Source: Bacteroidota bacterium
GTDB lineage: Bacteria; Bacteroidota; Bacteroidia; AKYH767-A; OLB10
NCBI GenBank assembly: GCA_016699635.1
Contig: CP064983.1
Span: 744,001-808,000, forward strand
Direction: 5' to 3'
Length of the DNA: 64,000 nucleotides
Shown: positions 27,208 to 36,939 of the stretch, piece by piece
Numbering within the stretch: the first letter of the stretch is position 1
Layout: the number at the start of each line of letters is the position of its first letter
Notes under the pieces: model-generated
Told to the model about the DNA's origin: nothing
Databases searched by the model: none
Seen by the model: only the letters and a program-made list of their open reading frames with translations
Position numbers and translations under genes: made by a program

Positions 27208-27426
27208 TTCGTTCACTTTGCAAATATACGGATGTTTCTCTTTAGTGCAACCTTGTTGTGTGTTTTTTTGTTTGTCTTGGTAGAAGTGATTTTTGCGTAG
27301 AACTGATGTTAAACTTCTGACTAACGTCAAATTTCCATACTACAAATCAATTAGATACAAATCCTAAATCTGAATTAGTCAGGTCAAACTTAGCAATTTG
27401 TTTTCTTATTCTATTTACGCTTTTCC

Positions 27427-27452
27427 ATTCTTTTGTCTTGATACAAAAGAAT
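27427..27452. repeat. Perfect hairpin ATTCTTTTGT / ACAAAAGAAT
   Basis: A 10-bp perfect inverted repeat with a CTTGAT loop. This TCTTTTGTCTTGATACAAAAGA-like sequence resembles an intergenic element that I have seen repeated in other Bacteroidota genomes; only one copy is in this window. Confidence 0.55.
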
Positions 27453-27563
27453 CAAATCCACATTTCGTTTAGAAAAAATACGAAATGTGCCATAGGCCGA
27501 TGGAATCAAAGATTCATCGGGATTAACCATTTTTGTAACTAGCTGTAAAAAAAATCAAGACTG

Positions 27564-27695
27564 CTTGAAAAAAGCTACAAAAGTCTGCTTGCCCACGAAA
27601 ACAAAAACTTGTTACAGCGCTGTACGCTGTAACTTCGGACAGCTTATTTTCTTTTTGCTTATGCTCACGACTTTTGCTTTACGCAATTTTTCAAG
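27564..27695. repeat. 132-base imperfect inverted repeat enclosing a 9-bp hairpin
   Basis: The outer arms begin CTTGAAAAA and end AAAAGTC, against GACTTTTGC ... TTTTTCAAG. In the middle, GTTACAGCG (27611-27619) and CGCTGTAAC (27625-27633) form a perfect stem around CTGTA. Confidence 0.6.
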
Positions 27696-27842
27696 AGGTC
27701 GGATGGGTGGAGTTTGGAAGGTTGGAATTTCTTCAGAGTCAACGGATGTAAAATTGTGGAGATACTAAGGTAAAAATTGAAATTCCTAAACTTGAAAAGT
27801 TAATTATACAAATTTAAAATATTAATGAAAAAAATTCTTTCT

Positions 27843-27862
27843 ATTGTGACTTAAGTCACAAT
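27843..27862. promoter_or_regulatory. CRP/FNR-type operator palindrome
   Basis: A perfect 20-base palindrome, ATTGTGACTTAAGTCACAAT, that contains TGTGA-N6-TCACA, the E. coli CRP consensus. It ends 47 bases before the ATG of the T9SS gene at 27910. It would be expected to bind a CRP/FNR-family regulator. No such regulator is encoded in the window. Confidence 0.6.
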
Positions 27863-27909
27863 GGAATCAACAAAAACACCCTAATTTTACTTTATCAAAC
27901 TAAAGAAAA

Positions 27910-30900
27910 ATGAAACATATCACAACACTCTTTATTCTTTTGGTTACAACCATGGCAAAATTACATGGTCAGGTAATCTACAACTATGCTGGCGACTTAA
28001 ATGGTCAACCAATTTATGTTGACGCAAATGCCAATGGAACGCCTCTCTACACTGCCGGTATGTTAGGATACCGATGCGACACGGGATATACGGTTAGGAC
28101 TAATGGCAACGATCCATTTTTTCACTTCTTAAAAGGTCCGGTGGAAGAATTTGATTTCAATGCTAATGACCGTATTGATTTTACAGTTACACCCCAATCA
28201 GGTTATCAAATGAATATAACGGGGATGACAGTTGTAGCCGGAAGACTTGCAAATGGCCCTGAGCATCTAAAATTTGGTTTAAACATTAACGGTACAGGAA
28301 TGATAGAAGGCGTTCAAATGGACACCTTACCTAAAGAATGTGATGGCGATCCTTTAAATGGAATTCCTAATGCTGTTCCTTATACACAAACATGGGATAT
28401 TACCGATTTTAATTCTCTTACACCTGTTACTTTCACAATAGGATGCTTCGGAGGGCTAAATAATGTAGCTATAGTTTATCAGGTAATTATTCATGGCACT
28501 GTAACACCAGCACAAACTATTCCTGAAATTTCAAGCTACTCCCATCCCGGTGGCTATATGTATTGTGATGATGAATCTGTAACACTATCCGTGGTTGCCA
28601 CAGGTACCCCTTCTCCTTCTTATCAATGGCAGGACCAATATGGTAATGCAATTTTGGGAGCAACACAGTCAACACTTACTTTACCTCAACCTTTGCCTCA
28701 ACACAGTTATTATCGCGTAAAAGTTTATAACACTTTTGGAGAAACTTATTCTGCCACTACGCATATTTATGGTTATGTTAATGATATCTACGCTGGGACT
28801 GATCAGCTATTATGTGCAGGAGATCAGGCTACACTAAACGGTCAAGGATCTGGCTTTTAAATTGGAATACATTAGGTGATGGAAGTTTTCTTGATCCTTA
28901 TTCATTAAACACAATTTATTATCCCGGAACTGGTGATTAACTTGAAGGTAATGTACAACTTGAATTTTATGGATATGTTTATAATAACTATGGATATGAA
29001 GTATGCTGGAGGCAAGACAATTTAAATCTTACTATAGGCATACCACCAACAGCAAATGCAGGAAATGATCAGACAATTTCGCAATCAAATACTATCCTGA
29101 CTGCAAATGACCCATCACCCGGAAATGGCTTATGGACAGTGATATCAGGAACTGCAACTTTTAATGATGCTACCCTATATAATACGAGCGTCAGTAATTT
29201 AAGCAATGGCACTAATTTATTACGATGGACCATTACAATGGGTACTTGTTCCAGTTATGATGAAATGACTGTTACTGTAGCAACAACACCGGTTTCTGCT
29301 ATTATTTCGGGGGACACAACTATTTGTAATGGAGGACAAACTCAACTTAAAATAGATTTTACAGGAAATGGACCTTTTGACTACAGTTATACAAATGGTA
29401 CTACTGTTTTTGGACCTTTCACAGCCGTTACTAACCCTGAAATAATATGGGTTAATCCTGCTTCTACCACCAACTATCAATTGGTATCAGTTAGTTCAGG
29501 AGGTACGAGTGGCACAGTTTCAGGATCAGCCAATATTCAAATTTTAACTGCACTTCCATCATCTAACGTGACATTACCCTTTAATGGAATGCCAACTCAT
29601 ATATGTAATGGAACAACTGCAAACTTATCCATCGCTTCTGTTGCAGGTGCTACCAACTATATATGGGATGCACCTGCCGGTTCATACTTCAATGGAAATC
29701 CATTAAATACCTCTCCCTACACCAGCACTTTACCTTCAGTACAAATAACATTTGGAGCACCATCAGGATCCTTCTACACAATAGGTGTTCAAGCAGCAAA
29801 TCCCTGCGGAACTACTTTACGTAAGATTGAAAAAGTCAGAGGTATAATATCAACACCTTCCGTAATAAATGGTTTAACAATTGCATGCGCTAATACCAAT
29901 GGAAATTACAGTATAAATGCCGTAACCGGTGCCACTTCATACCAATGGTCAATTACAGGTGATGCAACAGTAAGTGGTAATGGCACATCGGTATCCATTT
30001 CATTCGGACCCACTTGGTCAGGTGGAACTTTATGTGTTGCAGCTCAAGCAGGCTGTTACACTACGGTTTCAAAATGCATGAATATCGAAAATACTTTAAC
30101 AACAGTATATGCGCCAACAGGAACTTTTACTGCATGTCCAAATTCAGTTTTAACATATAGCGTTCCGTCACAACCCGGAGTTGCATCATACAATTGGGCA
30201 TTGCCTATAGGAGCAAGTGGCTATTCAACAACAAACAGTATTACGGTTACCTTTGGACCTAACTTTGTGAATAGTGGTAATATTTGTGTGTCTTCAACAA
30301 CTATTTGCGGGACAACTACACCACCAAAATGTAAAACCATTAAAATAGGATTGCCGGGAAGACCTTCTTCGATAACAGGAGCTACTACAGGATTATGTAA
30401 TGTTTCAGAATCATACTCATGTCCTATAATGAGTGGCGCAACATATAACTGGACAGCTCCATCTGGTGCTGTAATAACCGGAAATGGAAACAATGCTATT
30501 ACTGTTGATTATGGAACATTCTCTTCAGGATCATTGTGTGTTTCTGCAACAAACAGTTGTGGTACCGGTTCTCCACGTTGTATAGCTGTTAAAGGGGCTC
30601 CAAGTAAACCTGGTGCAATTTCAAGTCTTCCAAGTACATGGTGTACACCGGCAACCAATGTTCAGTTTAACAGCAACATCAGTAATCTTGCAGGTAACTA
30701 CAGTCTAAAATGGCAAATAGCTCCTTCAGCGAATGCTACTATTATTGGTCCAAATAATACAAATCAAATGTCCGCAGACTGGCTTGCATCCGGAACAGCT
30801 TCTGTACAGCTAATGGCATATAATACTTGCGGCAGTGCTACTACAACTCTTGCATTAAACATTCCTGCATGTAAACTTTCCGCTTCAAATTTTAACAACC

Positions 30901-31136
30901 GGCAAGAAGGTGTTTTGATATATCCCAACCCTGCAAGTGATTTTGTTACAATACAATTACCTGAAGATTTAGGTTCAGACATTACAGTAGAATTGTATAC
31001 TTCAGAAGGAAGTCTAGTTAGTAGAAGGATTATTAATTCGACTCAACTATTTTCTCTTCCACCATCGGCAGGATTATATTTCATCAGAGTTATATCTCCA
31101 CAACAGTCACAAACCATAAAATTGGTTGTTGAATAA
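27910..31136 (+). CDS. Large secreted Ig/PKD-like T9SS protein (one frameshift and one in-frame stop)
   Basis: Signal peptide MKHITTLFILLVTTMAKLHG, then a jelly-roll-like N-terminal part, an Ig-like domain (EISSYSHPGGYMYCDDESVTL ... LPQHSYYRVKVYN), a second Ig-like segment (PPTANAGNDQTISQSNTILTAN), and about five related PKD-like modules (SIAGATNYIWD, SYQWSITGDA, SYNWALPIGA, TYNWTAPSGA). A type A T9SS domain (IYPNPASDFVTIQL ... GLYFIRV ... IKLVVE) ends it. The frame is lost near 28854-28860 (FNWNTLGDGSF is restored by one base), and a TAA sits in the corrected frame at 28938-28940. Full length would be about 1,075 residues. Its C-terminal modules are closely related to those of the protein at 44940-50735. 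Confidence 0.72.
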
Positions 31137-31195
31137 ATTTTTATTAACGATGAATTATTTTTTCTAATTCATTCTTCGACACTGTAAAGTTTTAA

Positions 31196-31239
31196 AACAA
31201 GAACACCGAATTATCAAAAAATAATTCGGTGTTCTTGTT
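31196..31239. terminator. Strong terminator hairpin
   Basis: A perfect 19-bp stem: arms at 31196-31214 and 31221-31239 (AACAAGAACACCGAATTAT and its complement) with a CAAAAA loop and T-rich flank. It is about 60 bases after the T9SS gene at 27910-31136. Confidence 0.85.
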
Positions 31240-31358
31240 TAATTCTAAATATCCTCTATTCCAATATCACTTTTGCTGTTAATGGCGTTGTTTGAATAAA
31301 AACTTAGCTCTGGCGTTATGTTACGAGTGGAAAGTTTAGTTTTGCCGGTTCTGACAGA

Positions 31359-33595
31359 ATGGGGAATATGACCAATAAGAAAAAGCGCGGGGTTTTCCGC
31401 ATGTTTGTTTTGCTGATGTGGGTGGTGGCACTGTTGCCGCTGGCAATAATTGTGCTGGTGTTGGGTGCAGTGAACATGGGTAAGTTTGGTGAGTTGCCTA
31501 CGTTTGAGGAGTTGGAGAATCCGAACAGCAGTCTGGCATCGGAGGTAATCTCGAGCGATAATGTTTTGTTGGGCAAATATTATATTCAGAACCGTTCGAA
31601 CATTCATTATAAGGAGCTTGCCGAAAATACGGTTGATGCACTAAAGGCTACGGAAGATATTCGTTTTGAGGAGCACAGCGGTGTGGATATGCGCGGATTG
31701 GGGAGGGTGTTTTTTAAGACGGTGATTTTGCAGCAGCGTTCTTCGGGTGGTGGCAGCACAATTACACAACAGTTGGCCAAGAACTTGTTTCCACGTGAGA
31801 ATGAGAGCGGTTTTCGGTTAGCAGTGCGCAAGGTTAAGGAGTGGATTATTGCTGTGCGACTGGAGCGCAACTATACCAAGCAGGAGATTATGGCCATGTA
31901 TCTGAATACGGTTGAATTTGGTCATAACAGCTATGGAATAAAATCGGCAGCAAAGACTTTTTTTAATAAGATGCCATCTCAGTTGAAGGTGGAAGAGTCG
32001 GCCATGCTGGTGGGTTTGCTGCAGGCACCTACACGTTACAGCCCGGTGCGTAACCCGAAGAATGCATTGATTAGACGCAACACGGTGTTGAGTCAGATGG
32101 AGAAGTATAAATTTTTGAGTGAGGCAGCATACGACTCTATAGTGAAGCTGCCGATAAAATTAAATTTCAGGGCAGAGGATCATAATGACGGACTGGCACC
32201 TTATTTCCGAGAGACTTTGCGATTGGAACTGGTGAAGTGGTGCAAGGAGCATAAAAAATCTGACGGCAGCAGCTATAATTTGTATCGTGACGGTTTGCGC
32301 ATTTACACTACGATAGATTCGCGATTGCAGGAGTATGCCGAAGAAGGGATGAAGGAACATCTGACAGAGTTGCAAAAAACTTTTTATCAGCATTGGAAGG
32401 GTCGAGTGCCGTGGGCGCAACATCCGGAAGTTATAGAGGACGGTATTAAGAAAAGCGACCGCTATATTTCGCTTAAAGCTGAAGGGTTGAGTGAGCAGGA
32501 GATAAAAGAAAATTTTGCCACTAAAATACCGATGACGATTTTTTCGTGGAAGGGCGATATTGATACAATGATGAGTCCGCTTGACTCGCTGAAGTATTAC
32601 AAGATGTTTTTGCAAGCCGGTGTGATGAGTATTGAGCCACAGACAGGCTATGTGCGTGCATGGGTTGGCGGAAACAATTATCGCTACTTTAAATACGACC
32701 ACGTGAAGGCAGGACGCAGGCAGGTGGGTTCAACATTTAAACCGTTTTTATATACGCTTGCCATGCAGGAAGGCTATTCGCCTTGCTTTAAAGTCCCTAA
32801 TGTGCGTGTGACGATTCCTATACCCGGACAGCCCGACTGGAGCCCATCGAACAGTGATGGAAAATATGGCGGCATGCTGACATTGAAGGAAGCTCTTGCC
32901 GAGTCGGTGAATAGTGTGTCGGCCTATCTGATGAAACAGTTTGGACCAAAACCGATGATAGAGATTGCAAGGAAAATGGGTATTACATCGCCCATTGACG
33001 AAGTGCCTTCAATTTGTTTAGGCACACCTGATGTGAGTTTGTTTGAGATGTGTGGTGCATACAGCACATTTGCCAATAAAGGTGTGTGGACAGAGCCAAT
33101 TTACATTACACGAATTGAAGATAAAAACGGCATGGTGCTGCAAGAGTTTGTGCCACGCAAGGTTGAAGCCATAAGCGAAGAGACAGCTTATCTGATGCTG
33201 AATCTGATGCAGGGCGTTGTACAAAGTGGAACGGGTGGACGTTTGCGTTTTCGTTTTGGATTGACAAATCCATTGCAGGTAAAACAGGTACAACGCAAAA
33301 TCAGAGTGATGGATGGTTTATGGGCATTACACCAACATTGGTGACAGGTGTGTGGGTAGGTTGCGAAGACCGCTCAGTGCATTTCAGAACTACCAGCCTT
33401 GGTCAGGGTGCAAATACAGCATTGCCTATATGGGCATTGTATATGAAAAAGGCTTATGCCGATAAAGACCTGAATTTGTACAACGGTGATTTTGAAAAAC
33501 CGGAACATCCGCTGAGTATAGAGACAGACTGCAGCAAGTATGAACAAGACAAAAAAGACCATCAGCATAACAGCGGTTTTGGAAGCGACCTTTAG
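31359..33595 (+). CDS. mrcA: Penicillin-binding protein 1A, bifunctional transglycosylase/transpeptidase (frameshifted)
   Basis: About 745 residues when joined. A short cytoplasmic tail and a membrane anchor (FVLLMWVVALLPLAIIVLVLGAV) precede the GT51 transglycosylase domain with EDIRFEEHSGVD, GGSTITQQLAKNLF and RNYTKQEIMAMYLNTVEFG. The transpeptidase domain has the catalytic serine in GSTFKPFLY (SxxK) and SVNSVSAY (SxN). The third motif, KTGTT, is split: one base is missing at 33270-33272. As written, the frame leaves the family at LTNP and ends at 33344, while IAGKTGTTQNQSDGWFMGIT continues in another frame to 33595. It polymerises and cross-links peptidoglycan. An alternative start nine bases downstream (MTNKKKRG) is equally plausible. 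The gene is probably intact in the cell. Confidence 0.9.
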
Positions 33596-33669
33596 CAGGG
33601 ATAATAGCTGAATATTTTTGTCTGCCCGAATAATTTAATTTTGCATTTTCACTTTCATTAAAAATAAGA

Positions 33670-36111
33670 ATGAAAATATCGCTCGACTGGTTGAAGGACT
33701 ATATAAAGTTACAACAGACACCTGAAGAAATTGAACATTTACTGACAAGCAGCGGACTTGAAGTGGAGTCGCTGGACGAAACCGACAGCATTAAAGGCGG
33801 ACTGCGTGGCTTGGTTGTTGGCGAAGTGTTGGAGAAGGAAAAACATCCAGATGCCGACAGACTGAGTGTTACGAAGGTGAATGTAGGCAAAACTATTCCC
33901 TTGCAGATTGTTTGCGGTGCCGCCAATGTTGCCAAAGGACAAAAAGTATTGGTTGCTTTGAATGGAGCACGATTGTATCCAACCTTTGGCGAACCATTCG
34001 ACATAAAGAATTCTAAAATACGCGGGCAGGCCTCAGAGGGGATGATTTGTTCTGAGGATGAGATAGGACTCGGAAATTCGCATGAGGGAATTATGGTTTT
34101 AGATGCCAATGCTGTGCCGGGCACTCCTGCTGCTGAATGGTTTAAAATTAAACAGGATCATATTTTTGAAATAGGTCTGACACCAAACCGCATTGATGCA
34201 GCCTCGCATGGTGGTGTGGCACGCGATCTTGCTGCTGTAATCAATACAAGAGCAAAAGCAGAAAACAATAATTCAACAACAGCACAATTCAGTATGCCTG
34301 ATGTGGGTGCTTTTAAATCTGAAAACAACGCACTGCGCATTGACGTAGTTGTAGATAAAAATTCAGGCTGCGGAAGATATTGCGGAGTTTCTATTAGTGG
34401 TGTAACAGTAGGCGAATCACCGGAATGGCTGAAAAGCAGACTGCAGTCCATAGGAGTTAAATGCATTAACAACATTGTTGATGTAACCAACTTTGTGATG
34501 TTTGAAACCGGGCAGCCATTGCATGCCTTTGATGCAGCCAGAGTGAAAGGAAAAATTATTGTGCAGAAAACAGGTAAGGCATCTGTATTTACTACACTCG
34601 ACCACATTGAAAGAAAACTGACAGGTGATGAAGTGATGATATGTAATGCCACAGAACCATTGTGTATTGCAGGGGTGATGGGTGGCACCGACTCCGGTGT
34701 GTCTGCTTCTACAACACAAATATTTTTAGAGAGTGCCTGGTTTAATGCTGCCGAAGTGCGTAAAGCTGCCAAACATCATGGATTAAAGACAGAATCGTCA
34801 TTTCGTTTTGAAAGAGGCACAGATCCTAATGGAACACTATATGCATTGAAACGTGCAGCCTTACTTATAAAAGAAGTTGCAGGGGGAAAAATAACATCCG
34901 ATGTTGTTGACCTGTATCCTGAAGTTGTTGAACCACGCATTATATATGTAAACTTTGAAAAAATAAATAAGCTATCAGGAATTAATTTCAGTAATGATAT
35001 GTTGCTTTCTGTGTTGGAGTATTGTGGCTTCAGTATTAAAAGCAGCAATGTAAATGGTGCAACCATTTCCATACCGACATATAAAACCGATGTTACCCGA
35101 CAGGCCGATGTTGTTGAAGAAATTTTACGGACTTATGGTTACCATCACATTCCATTGAATGAAAAAACGGGTATATCCTTTTCAAGTCACACCCCTGACA
35201 GAAAACCTGCAATGCAATATAAAATTTCACATCATCTGAGCTCTATCGGGTTTTTTGAAATGATTAATAATTCTTTAGTATCATCCTCACATTCATCTGC
35301 CGGTGATGAGGCTGTGAAAGTTTTAAACCCGTTAAGTAAGGAGTTAGACATATTGCGCCCCGATATGGTTGCTTCTACCCTACACACTATTTGTTATAAT
35401 ATCAATAGAAAAAATCATAATTTAAAATTGTTTGAATTTGGTAAGACCTATCTTCAGCATGAAGGAAAACTTAAAGAAACAAACAATTTGGTAATTGCTA
35501 TGACCGGTATGGTGAATGAACCTAACTGGCATAAGTCAGAAAAAGAATCGTCATTATTTTATCTTAAATCTGTTGCAGAAAAAGCTATTGAGTTAGTGAT
35601 GCCTCGCATAAGCTCTCATTTAAATTGGGTGCAGGATAGTCATACTTTGTTTTCAACTTTCGCAAACATCATGCAAAGGCAGTCAGCATTTGGGTATATT
35701 GGATCAGTAAAGAAAAATATTTTGAAACAATTCGATATTGCACAGCCCGTTTATCTTGCAGTATTGAATATAGATGTTTTGCTGGAAAAAAGTTTATCGC
35801 ATAAAACTGCTATCAAATTACCACAACCATTTCCGGAGGTAAAACGCGACCTTTCACTAATGCTCGATCAGGCAATAAATTATGCCGACCTGAGAGATTT
35901 AGCATTAAAGCAAGAAAAGAAATTATTGAAACAGGTTGACATCTTTGATGTGTATGAAGGCGAAAAAATTGAAGCAGGAAAAAAATCGTATGCATTGAGT
36001 TTTACTTTGGCTGATGATGAGGCTACATTAACGGATAAACAAATAGAATCAGTAATGCAGAAGATTGAAAAAGCTTTTGAGAAAAATCTCGGAGCAGTAA
36101 TCAGAAAATAA
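33670..36111 (+). CDS. pheT: Phenylalanine-tRNA ligase beta subunit
   Basis: 813 residues, normal length. Domains in order: the N-terminal MKISLDWLKDYI, an EMAP/tRNA-binding domain (GEVLEKEKHPDADRLSVTKVN ... QIVCGAANV), B3/B4 editing domain (VSISGVTVGESPEWLKSRL ... NNIVDVTNFVM ... GQPLHAFDA), B5, the catalytic-like core (SFRFERGTDPN), and a C-terminal FDX-ACB anticodon-binding domain (LPQPFPEVKRDLSLML). It forms the alpha2-beta2 enzyme with PheS, which is not in this window. The next gene overlaps it by one base (TAATG). Confidence 0.96.
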   Translation: MKISLDWLKDYIKLQQTPEEIEHLLTSSGLEVESLDETDSIKGGLRGLVVGEVLEKEKHPDADRLSVTKVNVGKTIPLQIVCGAANVAKGQKVLVALNGARLYPTFGEPFDIKNSKIRGQASEGMICSEDEIGLGNSHEGIMVLDANAVPGTPAAEWFKIKQDHIFEIGLTPNRIDAASHGGVARDLAAVINTRAKAENNNSTTAQFSMPDVGAFKSENNALRIDVVVDKNSGCGRYCGVSISGVTVGESPEWLKSRLQSIGVKCINNIVDVTNFVMFETGQPLHAFDAARVKGKIIVQKTGKASVFTTLDHIERKLTGDEVMICNATEPLCIAGVMGGTDSGVSASTTQIFLESAWFNAAEVRKAAKHHGLKTESSFRFERGTDPNGTLYALKRAALLIKEVAGGKITSDVVDLYPEVVEPRIIYVNFEKINKLSGINFSNDMLLSVLEYCGFSIKSSNVNGATISIPTYKTDVTRQADVVEEILRTYGYHHIPLNEKTGISFSSHTPDRKPAMQYKISHHLSSIGFFEMINNSLVSSSHSSAGDEAVKVLNPLSKELDILRPDMVASTLHTICYNINRKNHNLKLFEFGKTYLQHEGKLKETNNLVIAMTGMVNEPNWHKSEKESSLFYLKSVAEKAIELVMPRISSHLNWVQDSHTLFSTFANIMQRQSAFGYIGSVKKNILKQFDIAQPVYLAVLNIDVLLEKSLSHKTAIKLPQPFPEVKRDLSLMLDQAINYADLRDLALKQEKKLLKQVDIFDVYEGEKIEAGKKSYALSFTLADDEATLTDKQIESVMQKIEKAFEKNLGAVIRK

Positions 36112-36881
36112 TGTCGCTTGATTTATTTTATCGCAGCAGTGGTAATGGTCAGCCGTTAATTATTTTGCATGGTTTATTCGGGCTGAATGATAACTGGCAA
36201 TCTTTTTCAAAACAAATAACGGAAAATAATATAGCAGTGTATGCCGTTGACTTGCGCAATCATGGAAGTTCGCCACACGACTCTGTGTTTGATTACGATT
36301 CAATGGCTGATGATGTTTTCGCTTTTATCAGTAAACACGATTTACAAAATGTAAACATCATGGGGCATTCTCTTGGTGGCAAAGTAGCAATGAAATTTGC
36401 TTTGAAGCATCAGGATATTTTAAAATCTTTGATAGTTGTTGATATTGCACCACGTTATTATGCACCACATCATCAGCAGATAATAAAAGCACTTCAGGCA
36501 GTAGATCTCGATACGGTTAACACCCGAAAAGAAGCCGAACATATTCTGTCTGGATATATTGATGATGCCGGAGTAAAAATGTTTTTGCTTAAAAATTTAT
36601 ACTGGGAAGGCGATCGTTTACAATGGCGTTTTAATCTGAAAGTAATTGCAGAAAAAATTGAATCGGTAGGCGAAAGAATTACATCAACAGAAAAATTCGA
36701 GGGGAAAACCTTATTTATTAAAGGTGAGAAATCGAAGTATATAACCGATGATGATAAGTCTGAAATATTAAACTTATTCCCTGAAGCAGAAATAAAAACC
36801 TGTGCCAATGCCGGCCATTGGGTTCATGCCGACAACCCGGAATGTATGCTTACAACGGTGCGTGACTTTTTAAGTCAATAA
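36111..36881 (+). CDS. YbfF-like alpha/beta-hydrolase
   Basis: 256 residues. HGLFGLNDNW (oxyanion region), VDLRNHGSSPH, the nucleophile elbow GHSLGG with S87, and a C-terminal histidine in NAGHWVHAD give a complete catalytic triad pattern. It resembles the YbfF esterase group, which hydrolyses acyl esters and thioesters. It is translationally coupled to pheT and 58 bases before leuS. The natural substrate is unknown. Confidence 0.85.
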   Translation: MSLDLFYRSSGNGQPLIILHGLFGLNDNWQSFSKQITENNIAVYAVDLRNHGSSPHDSVFDYDSMADDVFAFISKHDLQNVNIMGHSLGGKVAMKFALKHQDILKSLIVVDIAPRYYAPHHQQIIKALQAVDLDTVNTRKEAEHILSGYIDDAGVKMFLLKNLYWEGDRLQWRFNLKVIAEKIESVGERITSTEKFEGKTLFIKGEKSKYITDDDKSEILNLFPEAEIKTCANAGHWVHADNPECMLTTVRDFLSQ

Positions 36882-36939
36882 AGAATACAAACATCAGCAG
36901 TATTTCAGTATTTTAGCGCATCATTTCGGAGCGCAAATA

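Larger units (their letters stand above)
27331..27842. other. Gene-free stretch with hairpin-rich repeat elements
   Basis: No convincing gene. It holds a 10-bp hairpin (27427-27452), a long imperfect inverted repeat (27564-27695) with a perfect 9-bp hairpin inside it, and a short fourth copy of the TTTGGAAGGTT-type repeat near 27708-27735. A short frame at 27565-27768 overlaps these structures and is not credible as a gene. Confidence 0.55.

Noticed and set aside
27565..27768. Possible 67-residue protein in the structured gap
   Set aside because: It reads through two inverted repeats, has no family resemblance and has atypical composition; the structure explains the sequence better.
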